Shown: positions 47,771-55,527, counted from the stretch's first letter. The stretch is DNA of 61,565 nucleotides from Chloroflexota bacterium (GCA_005889135.1 VBEK01000121.1:1-61565), one strand, 5' to 3'. Notes: generated by a model not told the origin, from the letters alone. Numbers and translations are program-made.

Positions 47771-49069
47771 GTGCAGCGACTGGGACCGGGCCAGCGGCTG
47801 GCCCAGCTGCTGCAAGACCGGCTTGTCCGGCAGAACTTCGTCCTCTTCTTCGGCGGTCTCGTCGCGGGCATCGGGGGCTTCGTCTACCACGCCATCGCGG
47901 GTCGCGTCCTCGGCCCGGAGACCTACGGCCAGGTGGCCTTTCTCATCGCGGTCTACGCGGTCGGCACCGGGCCGGCGCTGATCCTCATCGTCGTCCTCGC
48001 GCGCTACACCGCGATGCTGGCGGTGCGCGGTGATCCGGGTGTCCGCTCGCTGCTCGCGCGCACGGTTCGCCTGATCGCGATCCCGTGCCTCTTCTTCATC
48101 CTGCTGACCGCGCTGTTCGCGCATTCGATCGCGCTCTACGCGCACGTCGGCTCGACGATCCCGATCCTGATCCTCGGATTCTCGATCGCGCTCATCTGGC
48201 AGGTGGCGATCCCGCGCGGCATCCTGCAAGGGCTGCAGCGCTTCACCGCGCTCTCGCTCAACCTTTCGCTCGAGCTGGCGGTCCGCACCGCGGTCGTCTT
48301 CTTCCTCCTGCGCGCGGGCTACGCGGTGTCGGGCGCGATGGCGGCCGTGTTCGTGGGCCTCGGGTTTGTCTTCTGCCTTGGGCTCTTCTCGCTGCGCGAC
48401 CATTTCCGTGGCTTCGGGCAGCGCGTGCGCCTGCGCGTGATGGCGGGCTTCTCGCTGACCGCGACCGCGGGCATCATCGGCGTGCTCGTCCTCTACAACC
48501 AGGACGTGATCCTCGCCAAGCACTACCTCAACGACCATGACGCGGGGATCTACGGCGGCCTGAACAAGATCGGGACGATCCTCTACTTCCTGACCCTGAG
48601 CGTCAGCCAGGTGCTGTTTCCGCGTGTGGTGGAGGCAGTGGCGAAGGAGCAGCACCCGGGCCGCATCCTGCTGTCGTCCGCGGGCATCCTCAGCGCGCTG
48701 GGCGCGGGGGCGCTGCTGGTCTTCGCGGTCGTGCCTTCGCTCGTGGTCGGCGTCCTGTTCGGGCCGAGCTTCGACGACGCCATCCCGCTCGTCTTCCCGG
48801 TGGGCGTGATCGGGCTCGCGCTGGCGCTCGACAACCTGCTCATCCAGTTCTTCATGGCCGTGCACGACCGCGTCTTCGTGCCCATCCTGGCCGCGGGCGT
48901 GGTCGCGGAGGCAGGGCTGATCTTTCTCTTCCACGCGCGTGTCGGGCAGGTCGTGCTCGACGTCCTGGCGGCGCTGGTCGGGCTGCTCGTCCTGCTGTCG
49001 ATCCGGTGCTACGTGCTCCTGCCCAGGCTGCGCCCGGAGAGCGTGGCCGAGCCGGAGCCGGCCGTCTGA
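47771..49069 (+). CDS. Polysaccharide flippase-like membrane protein (Wzx/MATE superfamily)
   Basis: A 432-residue protein with about 12-14 hydrophobic helices and the N-terminal pattern FFGGLVAGIGGFVYHAIAGRVLGPETYGQVAFL, which is typical of polysaccharide-lipid flippases of the MOP superfamily. Further on, NQDVILAKHYLNDHDAGIYG is the diagnostic 'aDxilakhfL...aGiY' stretch. It would move lipid-linked oligosaccharide to the outer face of the membrane. GTG 47771 lies 8 nt after TACAAT. Divergent, 15 bp from the GT2 gene, which supports a shared surface-glycan pathway. Confidence 0.88.
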   Translation: MQRLGPGQRLAQLLQDRLVRQNFVLFFGGLVAGIGGFVYHAIAGRVLGPETYGQVAFLIAVYAVGTGPALILIVVLARYTAMLAVRGDPGVRSLLARTVRLIAIPCLFFILLTALFAHSIALYAHVGSTIPILILGFSIALIWQVAIPRGILQGLQRFTALSLNLSLELAVRTAVVFFLLRAGYAVSGAMAAVFVGLGFVFCLGLFSLRDHFRGFGQRVRLRVMAGFSLTATAGIIGVLVLYNQDVILAKHYLNDHDAGIYGGLNKIGTILYFLTLSVSQVLFPRVVEAVAKEQHPGRILLSSAGILSALGAGALLVFAVVPSLVVGVLFGPSFDDAIPLVFPVGVIGLALALDNLLIQFFMAVHDRVFVPILAAGVVAEAGLIFLFHARVGQVVLDVLAALVGLLVLLSIRCYVLLPRLRPESVAEPEPAV

Positions 49070-49076
49070 GAGCGGT

Positions 49077-49082
49077 TACCCT
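49077..49082 (+). promoter_or_regulatory. -10 element of the DLH-family gene (leaderless)
   Basis: TACCCT ends 6 nt before ATG 49089; no Shine-Dalgarno is visible. Confidence 0.45.
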
Positions 49083-49088
49083 CGGAAC

Positions 49089-49658
49089 ATGGCTGAAGTT
49101 CTTCTGTTCCACCACGCCCAGGGTTTGACCGCGGGAGTCCTCGAGTTCGCGGCGGAGCTGCGAGGCTCCGGCCACACCGTCCACACCCCCGACCTGTACG
49201 AGGGCGAGACGTTCTCCGAGCTCGACGACGGCGTCGCGTACATGAAGAAGCTCGGGTTCGGCACGCTCATCGAACGAGCCCAGGCCGCGGCGGGGGCGCT
49301 GCCGCCGGCGCTGGTTTACGCAGGCATGTCGATGGGTGTCGGTCCCGCCCAGATGCTGGCCCAGTCCCGCCCAGGGGCCAAAGGAGCGCTGCTCATGTTC
49401 GGCGCGCTTGCCGCCTCCGAGTTTGGAGGTAAGTGGCCCCAAGGCGCCGCGCTCCAGATCCACGCCATGAAGGACGACCCGTGGTTCAAGGACGACGTCG
49501 AGGCGGCGAGAGAGCTCGCGAAGCTGGCCGGCGGGCAGCTTTTCCTGTATCCGGGAGACAAGCACCTCTTCGCCGACAACAGCCTGCCCGACTTCGACGA
49601 TGACGCGGCTACGCTGCTGAAGCAGCGGGCGCTGGAGTTTCTGGACGGGATCGGCTGA
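49089..49658 (+). CDS. Dienelactone hydrolase-family alpha/beta hydrolase
   Basis: A 189-residue compact alpha/beta hydrolase. The nucleophile elbow GMSMGVGPAQ carries Ser where classic dienelactone hydrolase has Cys (GxCxGG). The acid is Asp in HAMKDDPWFKDD and the catalytic His is in GDKHLFADNSLPD. The N-terminal LLFHHAQGLTAGVLEFAAEL and HTPDLYEGETF are the family's core strands. It follows the flippase gene but has its own TACCCT element. Its TGA stop overlaps the first base of the 5S terminator from the other strand. Substrate unknown. Confidence 0.87.
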   Translation: MAEVLLFHHAQGLTAGVLEFAAELRGSGHTVHTPDLYEGETFSELDDGVAYMKKLGFGTLIERAQAAAGALPPALVYAGMSMGVGPAQMLAQSRPGAKGALLMFGALAASEFGGKWPQGAALQIHAMKDDPWFKDDVEAARELAKLAGGQLFLYPGDKHLFADNSLPDFDDDAATLLKQRALEFLDGIG

Positions 49659-49699
49659 AAAAAATTCGAGTCCCGCCGGCCTGAGGCCAAACGGGACTC
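49658..49699 (-). terminator. Rho-independent terminator of the 5S rRNA
   Basis: On the minus strand GAGTCCCG (49692-49699) pairs with CGGGACTC (49668-49675), and an inner GGCC-TCA-GGCC extends the stem. It is followed by GAA and then seven Ts (49658-49664). This is the clearest intrinsic terminator in the window. Confidence 0.9.
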
Positions 49700-49709
49700 A
49701 AAAAGAAAT

Positions 49710-49828
49710 GCTCGGCAACGACCTACTCTCCCGCCGGGTTACCCCGGCAGTACCATCGGCGCTGGAGGGCTTAACTTCCGTGTTCGGAAAGGGAACGGGT
49801 GTCTCCCCTCCGCCATGGTCACCGAACG
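49710..49828 (-). rRNA. rrf: 5S ribosomal RNA
   Basis: About 119 nt on the minus strand. Diagnostic segments are ACACCCGTTCCC, CCGAACACGGAAGTTAAGCC, CAGCGCCGATGGTA and GGGAGAGTAGGTC. The ends GTTCGGTGAC and GTCGTTGCCGAGC form helix I. A strong terminator follows. There is no 16S or 23S gene in the window, and rpsU sits directly upstream on the same strand, so this copy is separated from a standard rRNA operon. Ends are assigned from the helix I pairing and may be off by one or two bases. Confidence 0.95.
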
Positions 49829-49846
49829 CCGGAGATTATACCGGCG

Positions 49847-50020
49847 CTAGCGAGTTCGCCTCCGCCGCGCCCTTAGGCTCTTGATCTTGCGAGCCTCGGC
49901 CGGCGGGACGTAGTGCGAACGGCGTCGCATCTCGCGCACGAGACCTTGCTCCTGGACCTTGCGCCGGAACTCGCGCAGGGCCTGCTCGAACTCCTCGGGG
50001 TCCTTGACGACTATTCGCAC
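49847..50020 (-). CDS. rpsU: Small ribosomal subunit protein bS21
   Basis: A 57-residue, strongly basic ribosomal protein beginning VRIVVKDPEEFEQALREFRR, with conserved VQEQGLVREMRRRSHYVPPA and an arginine-rich end RARRRRTR. bS21 binds near the anti-Shine-Dalgarno end of 16S rRNA and helps initiation on leadered mRNAs. GTG 50020 lies 9 nt after TATCCT, suggesting a leaderless transcript. The 5S rRNA gene begins 18 nt downstream on the same strand, so both may be read together. Confidence 0.93.
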   Translation of the reverse strand: MRIVVKDPEEFEQALREFRRKVQEQGLVREMRRRSHYVPPAEARKIKSLRARRRRTR

Positions 50021-50029
50021 AACCCGACA

Positions 50030-50035
50030 AGGATA
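50030..50035 (-). promoter_or_regulatory. -10 element of rpsU (leaderless)
   Basis: TATCCT on the minus strand ends 9 nt before GTG 50020. Confidence 0.45.
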
Positions 50036-50056
50036 CAGGCCGAACTAAGCGGCCTG
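50036..50056. promoter_or_regulatory. Hairpin between htrA and rpsU
   Basis: CAGGCCG and CGGCCTG form a perfect 7-bp stem around a 7-nt loop. On the minus strand no T-run follows; on the plus strand CTTTGTTAAT follows, so it is at best a weak terminator. It overlaps the upstream part of the rpsU promoter and could be an operator. Confidence 0.35.
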
Positions 50057-50093
50057 CTTTGTTAATCCCTCCGCCCGAGCGCGGCGCGCGCGT

Positions 50094-51341
50094 TTAGGGA
50101 TTCACCCCTCCGAGGGTGACCGTGGCGCTGCGGCTTGTGCCGGCCTGCGTCGTCCACGACACCGAGACACGATCGCCGGGACGGTGCGACTTGATCGCAG
50201 TCCCAAGGGAGTCGGAGGACGTTACGGTCGTGCCGCCGATCTTCGTGATCACGGAGCCGGTGGTGAGGCCGGCCGACGCCGCGGGCGAGCCGCTCTGGAC
50301 GCCGACCACGAGGGCGCCCGACCCCGTCGCGTCCTGCACTGACACCCCGAGGTAGCCGACCTGTCCGTACGTGAGGTCGGCCGCCTGCTCGTGGGCGCGG
50401 ATGCGGTTGACCTCGCGCACGGCGGTGTTCGACGAGACGGAGTACCCGACGTCCGACGCGGCTGAGCGGAAGCCCTGTGCCTGGCCGGCCGTGATCATGC
50501 CCACCACCTGACCAGACGTGTTGACGAGCGCGCCGCCGGAGTCGCCCTCGTAGATGGGCGCGTCACTCTGGATCATGCCGCTGAGAGTCTCCGCACTGCT
50601 GCGGCCCTCGCTCGCCGTGATCGTCTGGTTGAGCGCTGTGACGTTGCCCTCGGTCGCTTGCGGCACGCCGCCGCGGCCGAGCGCGTTGCCGACCGCCACC
50701 ACGGAGTCGCCGACCTGCAGCGAGGACGAGTCCGCGAAGGTCACGGTGGGGAGGCTCGAGATGCTGGCGTCGATCTGGATCACCGCCACGTCCTGGGAGA
50801 CGTTGACGCCGACGACGTGCGCCGAGTAACTGCGCGACCGGCCCGCGATGCTGACCGAGATGCTGCTCGATCCGGCGACCACGTGGTTGTTGGTCAGGAT
50901 CTCGCCGGTGGAGCTCACGATCATGCCTGTGCCCGCGGCCTGGCCGTTGCCCAGGGTCGTGTTGATGTCGACGATCGCCGGCCGGACCTTGTTCGCGATC
51001 GCCTCAGTGCCGGCGTTGCCGTTGTTGGAGGTGTTGGGGCTCGGACTGACCTGCGTGATGGGCGACTCGGGCAGCGTGGACGGCGACGCCTGGGCGACAG
51101 GGTGGTTGCCGGTGACGACACGCGCCAGGCTCCACCCAATGCCCGCGCCGCCCGCCGCGGCCACGACCGCGATCAGGACGAGGAAGGCGGCGACGCGGTT
51201 CCAGATCGAGTCGCTCGGCGGGGTCGCGGGCGGAGGCGTCCACGCGCCAGGAGCATCAGGAGGCGGGTAGGTCGGCGCCGGCGGCAAGAGCGACGGCTCC
51301 TGCTGCGGCTGCGCCGGCTGCTCGGGACTCTCTTCGCTCAT
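50094..51341 (-). CDS. HtrA/DegP-type serine protease with PDZ domain
   Basis: A 415-residue membrane-anchored S1C protease for misfolded extracytoplasmic proteins. A proline-rich cytoplasmic N-terminus (residues 1-60) precedes one transmembrane helix (VAAFLVLIAVVAAAGGAGIG). The protease domain has His in LTNNHVVAG, Asp in QDVAVIQID and Ser in YEGDSGGALV. One PDZ domain closes the protein (GYLGVSVQDATGSGALVVGV). ATG 51341 has GGAGGT 8 nt upstream. It follows the membrane-anchored sigma-4-like regulator, so envelope stress is a plausible theme. Confidence 0.93.
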   Translation of the reverse strand: MSEESPEQPAQPQQEPSLLPPAPTYPPPDAPGAWTPPPATPPSDSIWNRVAAFLVLIAVVAAAGGAGIGWSLARVVTGNHPVAQASPSTLPESPITQVSPSPNTSNNGNAGTEAIANKVRPAIVDINTTLGNGQAAGTGMIVSSTGEILTNNHVVAGSSSISVSIAGRSRSYSAHVVGVNVSQDVAVIQIDASISSLPTVTFADSSSLQVGDSVVAVGNALGRGGVPQATEGNVTALNQTITASEGRSSAETLSGMIQSDAPIYEGDSGGALVNTSGQVVGMITAGQAQGFRSAASDVGYSVSSNTAVREVNRIRAHEQAADLTYGQVGYLGVSVQDATGSGALVVGVQSGSPAASAGLTTGSVITKIGGTTVTSSDSLGTAIKSHRPGDRVSVSWTTQAGTSRSATVTLGGVNP

Positions 51342-51420
51342 CGTGGGGCTACCTCCGGAAACTCGCTGAAGCTTCGATTTGCCTTCCAGGGTGCGCACGC
51401 AACCTGGGAGGCGTCTCGAC

Positions 51421-51445
51421 GGTTCCTCAACGTTTCCTGAGAACC
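51421..51445. promoter_or_regulatory. Inverted repeat upstream of htrA
   Basis: GGTTC-CTCA and TGA-GAACC form interrupted arms around ACGTTTCC in the 140-bp gap between the sigma-4-like gene and htrA. It could be an operator for htrA; there is no T-run to make it a terminator. Confidence 0.35.
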
Positions 51446-51482
51446 TACGTTAGAGAACGCGGGCCTCGGCCCAGCGTCCGAA

Positions 51483-52289
51483 CTACTGGTGGCCGCAGCC
51501 TCCCGGCGGCGGTAGGGTCACGGGCGGTGTGTGCGGCCCAGCCCCACGCGGTCCCACGGGCGTGGCCGGAGGCGCGTCGGTCGGGTTGCTGCCGCAGATC
51601 CGCGACGCGGTCAGCGGCGCCTGGTTGGCGGCGTGCGCGAGTCCGTCGCCGGCGTGGCCCTTGGCGGGCTTCGTGTCCGCGGCCACCGTGACCCCGACCG
51701 TGTCGATGGTGATGCTGAACGTGTGCTCCGCGGGCAGCGGCACCTGGATCGGGATCGCGACCACGGGAGCCGGCCCCTGCGTCGCCTCGGTGGGCGCCGG
51801 GGTGGCCACAGACACTCCGACGGCGACCACGGTTACCGTGCCGGCCGCGGCCATCGCCAGGCCGCTCGGCCAACGGTTCGACCGCGCCGTGGCGATCCAG
51901 CGGCTGTAGGCCGCGAGGCCGACAAGGGCGAGCGCGGTGGCCCACGCCCCCGCGCGCCGGGCCGACTCCTCGAGTCGCGCCAGGGCGAGCGTCATTCGCC
52001 GCCCCACCGTGCGCACCGAGACCTGGAGCATGGCCGCGATCTCGCGGTTGGTGTGGCCGTGGACGTAGGCCAGGGAAAGGATCTGCCGATCCTGCTTCGG
52101 CAAGCGGGCGAGCTCGCTGTGCACGGTGTGGCGCTGCAGGGCCGAGACCAGGCCGCCCCACGCGCCCGAGTGCCCGTTCGTGACCTCGTCGTCCGCGGCA
52201 AGCAGGCGCCGGGCGTCGGCGTGACGTCCAAAGCGGCGCCGCGGGTCGACCGTGAACCTATGTGTTCCTTTCACCAACCATGCCCTCAT
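51483..52289 (-). CDS. Membrane-anchored regulator with a sigma-70 region 4 (HTH) domain
   Basis: A 268-residue protein. Residues 50-115 are a sigma-70 region 4-type helix-turn-helix: LARLPKQDRQILSLAYVHGH, then TNREIAAMLQVSVRTVGRRM. Region 2, needed for a full sigma factor, is absent; the first 50 residues are basic and unrelated. Two hydrophobic helices follow (WATALALVGLAAYSRWIA and GLAMAAAGTVTVVAVGVSVA), then about 100 mostly extracytoplasmic-looking residues rich in Pro, Thr and Ala. ATG 52289 has GGCGGGGA upstream. It is the gene before htrA. A palindrome, CCGAATCGATTCGG, lies 48 bp upstream of the ATG. Function is inferred only. Confidence 0.75.
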   Translation of the reverse strand: MRAWLVKGTHRFTVDPRRRFGRHADARRLLAADDEVTNGHSGAWGGLVSALQRHTVHSELARLPKQDRQILSLAYVHGHTNREIAAMLQVSVRTVGRRMTLALARLEESARRAGAWATALALVGLAAYSRWIATARSNRWPSGLAMAAAGTVTVVAVGVSVATPAPTEATQGPAPVVAIPIQVPLPAEHTFSITIDTVGVTVAADTKPAKGHAGDGLAHAANQAPLTASRICGSNPTDAPPATPVGPRGAGPHTPPVTLPPPGGCGHQ

Positions 52290-52336
52290 CGTCCCCGCCT
52301 GCGATTCGAAGCTTTCCTCCTGGCCGTCTGGCCACT

Positions 52337-52350
52337 CCGAATCGATTCGG
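52337..52350. promoter_or_regulatory. Perfect 14-bp palindrome upstream of the sigma-4-like gene
   Basis: CCGAATCGATTCGG lies 48 bp before ATG 52289. It is a plausible autoregulatory operator for this DNA-binding protein. Confidence 0.4.
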
Positions 52351-52391
52351 GCCCTCAAAGCCCACAAACGCTACTCCACCTGTGGAAAAAG

Positions 52392-52419
52392 TGTTGCGGC
52401 AACATTGAGTAAGTTGCGG
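52392..52419. promoter_or_regulatory. GTTGCGG repeats between EcfA2 and the sigma-4-like gene
   Basis: TGTTGC-G-GCAACA (52392-52404) is palindromic, and a second half-site GTTGCGG follows at 52413-52419. This AT-richer stretch holds the likely promoter region; no other gene is present. Confidence 0.35.
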
Positions 52420-52431
52420 AAAAACCAGGGA

Positions 52432-53232
52432 TCAGCGCCCCAGAGCGGCCAGGAAGGCCCTCTCGCTGACGGCGTCGCCCAGGCCGAGGCGGCGGGCCAG
52501 GGACGTCACGTGCGGCGGCTCGATGCCCGCCTCGTCGACGAGGTCGCGGTCCGCGAACGCCGCTGCGGTCGGGCCCGCGTAGCGGACCGCGCCCTCCGAC
52601 AGCACCACGGTGGACGAGCATGCCTCGCCGACAAAATCCATGTCGTGGGTCACCACGAGCACCGTCCTCCCCATGTCCGCGAGCTGGGCGACAAGGCTGC
52701 GCAGGCGCTCCCGGGACGGGTAGTCCTGGCCCAGGGTCGGCTCGTCGAGCACGACTACCTGCGGCTCGCCCGCAAGCGCCGAGGCGATGGCGACCCACTT
52801 CCGCTCCGAGAGGCCGAGGTCGTGCGGGTGGACCTCCTCCCGGCCCTTCAGACCGCATGCTTCCAGAGCCCACGCGACTCCACGCTCAACCTCGGCCACG
52901 GGCTTGCGGAGCACACGCGGGCCGAAGGACACCTCGGCCCTGACGGTGCGCTCGAAGAGCTGGTCGTCCGGGTTCTGGAAGCTGTAGCCGACGATCCGCG
53001 CCATCGCGGCCACGGTCGCCTTCGCCACGTCCTCGCCCTGGACGGTGACCGACCCGGCGCGTGGTCTCAGCAGCCCGATCAGGAGCTTGGTCAGCGTCGT
53101 CTTGCCGGCCCCGTTCTCACCCACCAGGGCGGTCACCCCGTCGCCCAGCGCCAGCGTGAGTCCGGGCTCGGGGTAGACGTCGACCCCGCCCGGGTAGGCG
53201 AATCTGACGTCCTCGAGACGGATCTCAGGCAA
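52432..53232 (-). CDS. ecfA2: ECF transporter ATPase, second subunit (EcfA2-like)
   Basis: A 266-residue ABC ATPase of an energy-coupling factor transporter. Walker A is LVGENGAGKTTLTKLLIG, the ECF-specific Q-loop SFQNPDDQLFERTVRAEVSFG is typical of EcfA subunits, and Walker B is VVVLDEPTLGQD. The ABC signature is unusual: LGLSERKWVAIA replaces LSGGQxxRVAIA, so this subunit may contribute a degenerate ATP site in the A1-A2 dimer. The TTG start overlaps the end of EcfA1 by 8 nt. It is the last gene of the S-T-A1-A2 operon. Confidence 0.88.
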   Translation of the reverse strand: MPEIRLEDVRFAYPGGVDVYPEPGLTLALGDGVTALVGENGAGKTTLTKLLIGLLRPRAGSVTVQGEDVAKATVAAMARIVGYSFQNPDDQLFERTVRAEVSFGPRVLRKPVAEVERGVAWALEACGLKGREEVHPHDLGLSERKWVAIASALAGEPQVVVLDEPTLGQDYPSRERLRSLVAQLADMGRTVLVVTHDMDFVGEACSSTVVLSEGAVRYAGPTAAAFADRDLVDEAGIEPPHVTSLARRLGLGDAVSERAFLAALGR

Positions 53233-54061
53233 TCGACTTCGCGAACGCGGTGGCGGCGTCGCCGACCCGCACGGGCCATGGCCTGGGCAGCGCGCCATCC
53301 CGGGCAAGCCGGGTGAACACCGGGATGCCCACCCTCTCCTGCACCGCCTCGCGGTTGAAAACCTCGTCGGGCGGCCCGTCGGCGATGACGCGGCCCGCCG
53401 CCATGGCGACGACCCGCGGGCACAGCTCGCAGAGCCTCTCCAGCCGGTGCTCGACCATCAGGATCGTGGTCCCTCGCTGGTGCAGCCCGGCAAGGACATC
53501 GAAGATGGCGGCGGCGCCGGCGGGGTCGAGCTGCGAGGTCGGCTCGTCAAGCAGCAGCACCGCCGGTCGCATGGCCAGCAGCCCGGCGAGCGCGAGCCGC
53601 TGCAGCTGTCCTCCGCTGAGGTCCATCGGGTGGCGCGCCGCCAGGTGGGCGATGCCGACGCGCTCCATCGCCTCGGCGACCCGCGCCTCGACCTCGGGCC
53701 TGGCCACGCCGTGACACTCGGGGCCGAAGGCCACCTCGTCGTCGACCCGCTCGCGGGCGCCGGAAACCTGCGTGAAGGGGTTCTGGAAGAGCAGCCCGAC
53801 CTCGGCCGACCGCTCGATGACGCTGACCTGGCGCGAGTCCTTGCCCAGCACGGTGACACCGCCCTTGAGCCGGCCGCCGAAGAAGTGCGGAGCGAGCCCC
53901 ATCGCGAGCAAGCACAGGGTCGACTTGCCCGCGTTGGTGGGCCCGGTGACGCCGACCCACTCACCCTCCGCGATCGTCAGCGAGATGTCGCTGACCGCCT
54001 CGCGCGGCGCTTCCTCATACGCGTAGCCGACGCGGTCGAAGACCAGCGCCGGTCGGGTCAC
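53225..54061 (-). CDS. ecfA1: ECF transporter ATPase, first subunit (EcfA1-like)
   Basis: A 278-residue ABC ATPase. Walker A is VTGPTNAGKSTLCLLAMG (TNAGK rather than NGAGK), the Q-loop reads LFQNPFTQVSGARERVDDEV, the signature is canonical (DLSGGQLQRLALAGLL) and Walker B is VLLLDEPTSQLD. The C-terminal part (ERVGIPVFTRLARDG) couples the pair to EcfT. GTG 54061 overlaps the EcfT stop (GTGA), and its own stop overlaps EcfA2. With a normal signature here and a degenerate one in EcfA2, the heterodimer probably has one consensus and one non-consensus site. Confidence 0.9.
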   Translation of the reverse strand: MTRPALVFDRVGYAYEEAPREAVSDISLTIAEGEWVGVTGPTNAGKSTLCLLAMGLAPHFFGGRLKGGVTVLGKDSRQVSVIERSAEVGLLFQNPFTQVSGARERVDDEVAFGPECHGVARPEVEARVAEAMERVGIAHLAARHPMDLSGGQLQRLALAGLLAMRPAVLLLDEPTSQLDPAGAAAIFDVLAGLHQRGTTILMVEHRLERLCELCPRVVAMAAGRVIADGPPDEVFNREAVQERVGIPVFTRLARDGALPRPWPVRVGDAATAFAKSIA

Positions 54062-54837
54062 CTCCACCCCGCCACCCGGGCCACGATGGCGCCTGGCACC
54101 GCGAGCGCCAGAGCCCAGCGCAGGGCACGCTGCAAGGTGCTGTCGAAGAACTCGTAGCGCGCGATCCGCTTGACCTTCAGCCCGAACCCACGCACCTCCA
54201 GCGCCATCGCACGCTCCTGAGTCGCGACCAGCGACGACAGCACCAGCGGCAGCATCAGGGGCAGGTACGCCCTCGCCCGTCTGGGCAGCGAGCCCTGCGT
54301 CTCCAGGCCGCGGGCGCGCTGCGCGTCCTGGATCCGGCCCGCCATCTCCAGCGTCTGGGGGATGATCTGTAGCGCCGACTGCACGACGTAGCCCATACGC
54401 GGCGATAGCCCGCGCTGCATCAGCGCCTCCGCGATGTCCGCGGGGCGGGTCGTGAAGCTGAATAGAAACGTTGCGCTGACCAGGCACGCGATGCGCAGAG
54501 CCGCGAGCGCCGCGAACGCAAGCCCCTCTCGGTAGTACACGATCGGGCCGAGCGCGAAGACGACGGTGCGGTTCAAGGGGTTGGCGAATCCCTGCACCGC
54601 GAGCAGCAGCAGCGTGATCGGAAGCAGGATCGCGAGCGCGACCGCGAAGAAGCGGCGCAGGACACCCGCGGCGGTGACCAGCGCGAGCAGGACGACGAGG
54701 ATGCCGACCACCCACCAGAGCGAGGGCGCGATGAACGCGAGCGCGATCGCGCTCAGGGTGAGCACGCCCTTGGTCAGCGGGTGCGCACGGTGGAGAAGGC
54801 TCGTGCCCTCCGCGTAAAGGCTCAGGCCTCCCGCCAC
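54058..54837 (-). CDS. ecfT: ECF transporter transmembrane component EcfT
   Basis: A 259-residue membrane scaffold that couples the ATPases to the substrate-specific S component. About five hydrophobic segments are present in the N-terminal half, e.g. VLTLSAIALAFIAPSLWWVV and FFAVALAILLPITLLLLAVQ. The two coupling helices with the conserved Ala-Arg-Gly signatures are AQRARGLETQG and ATQERAMALEVRGFG. Start GTG lies 13 nt after the S-component stop. It is followed by EcfA1 with a GTGA overlap. Confidence 0.9.
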   Translation of the reverse strand: MAGGLSLYAEGTSLLHRAHPLTKGVLTLSAIALAFIAPSLWWVVGILVVLLALVTAAGVLRRFFAVALAILLPITLLLLAVQGFANPLNRTVVFALGPIVYYREGLAFAALAALRIACLVSATFLFSFTTRPADIAEALMQRGLSPRMGYVVQSALQIIPQTLEMAGRIQDAQRARGLETQGSLPRRARAYLPLMLPLVLSSLVATQERAMALEVRGFGLKVKRIARYEFFDSTLQRALRWALALAVPGAIVARVAGWR

Positions 54838-54850
54838 CGCGCGCGGGCGC

Positions 54851-55516
54851 TTACGAAGCCGGCGCCGGCTCCGGCTCTCCCGACGGCCGCCGCCAGACCG
54901 AGAAGAGGGCCCGATACCGGTTCGGCAGGCCGAAGTAGATGAGGACCGCGACCACGACGGTGATCAGCTTGTCGGGCAGGTCGCCGCTCAACTCGTCGAG
55001 GTAGGCCGCAAGCCACGTCGGCCAGCCGGCCTTGACGAGCGGCGCATAGACCACCGTGTCGCCAAACGCCACTCCGCTCTGACCGCCGTACAGGTTGACG
55101 TTCAGCGGCGTCGAGCCGATCGAGGCCACCAGGACGATCAGGATGTAGAGCGCGATCCTTCCCGGCCACGTCTTGTGCCACCCGTAGTAGCCGCCGATGC
55201 CCGCGGCGATGCCGATGGCGAGCGAGATGATCGAGTAGGGCGCGGCGATCGGGTCGACTGTGCCGGAGCTGATGAAGTTCGTGATCAGCCCCGCGAGCCC
55301 GCCCACCCACGGGCCGGCCAGAAGACCGCCGAGCACGGTCCCGATCGAGTCGAGGAACAGAGGCAGCTTCAGCGTGCTGGCGAGGGCGTGGCCCGCCCAG
55401 TCGATGGCGATGCAGACCGGGATCAGGACGATCGCAAGCGTGTTGAGCCGGAACCTGAACGCGTTGAGCACTCCCAAGGTCATCCCCTCCTGGTCCTTGG
55501 TGGACGAAGCGGTCAC
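54851..55516 (-). CDS. ECF transporter substrate-binding S component
   Basis: A 221-residue membrane protein with about six helices; it begins the transporter operon and is followed by T, A1 and A2. Characteristic of S components are the amphipathic N-terminus and LGGLLAGPWVGGLAGLITNF, a small-residue helix used to contact EcfT. The family (vitamin, base or nucleoside) is not obvious. Divergent ribokinase and nucleoside hydrolase genes make a nucleoside the best guess for the substrate, but this is context only. GTG 55516 lies 11 nt from the divergent ribokinase GTG; ATG 55483 behind AGGAGGGG is the alternative start. Confidence 0.8.
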   Translation of the reverse strand: MTASSTKDQEGMTLGVLNAFRFRLNTLAIVLIPVCIAIDWAGHALASTLKLPLFLDSIGTVLGGLLAGPWVGGLAGLITNFISSGTVDPIAAPYSIISLAIGIAAGIGGYYGWHKTWPGRIALYILIVLVASIGSTPLNVNLYGGQSGVAFGDTVVYAPLVKAGWPTWLAAYLDELSGDLPDKLITVVVAVLIYFGLPNRYRALFSVWRRPSGEPEPAPAS

Positions 55517-55527
55517 ATTATTGCTCC
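55517..55527. promoter_or_regulatory. Eleven-bp divergent intergenic with AT-rich element
   Basis: The S-component and ribokinase start codons are 11 bp apart. ATTATT between them can serve as a -10 in either direction (CATTAT rightward, AATAAT leftward), so the two transcripts must be tightly connected. Confidence 0.4.

Noticed and set aside
50036-50056. The hairpin upstream of rpsU as an htrA terminator
   Set aside because: No T-run follows on the minus strand, so an intrinsic terminator for htrA is not supported.
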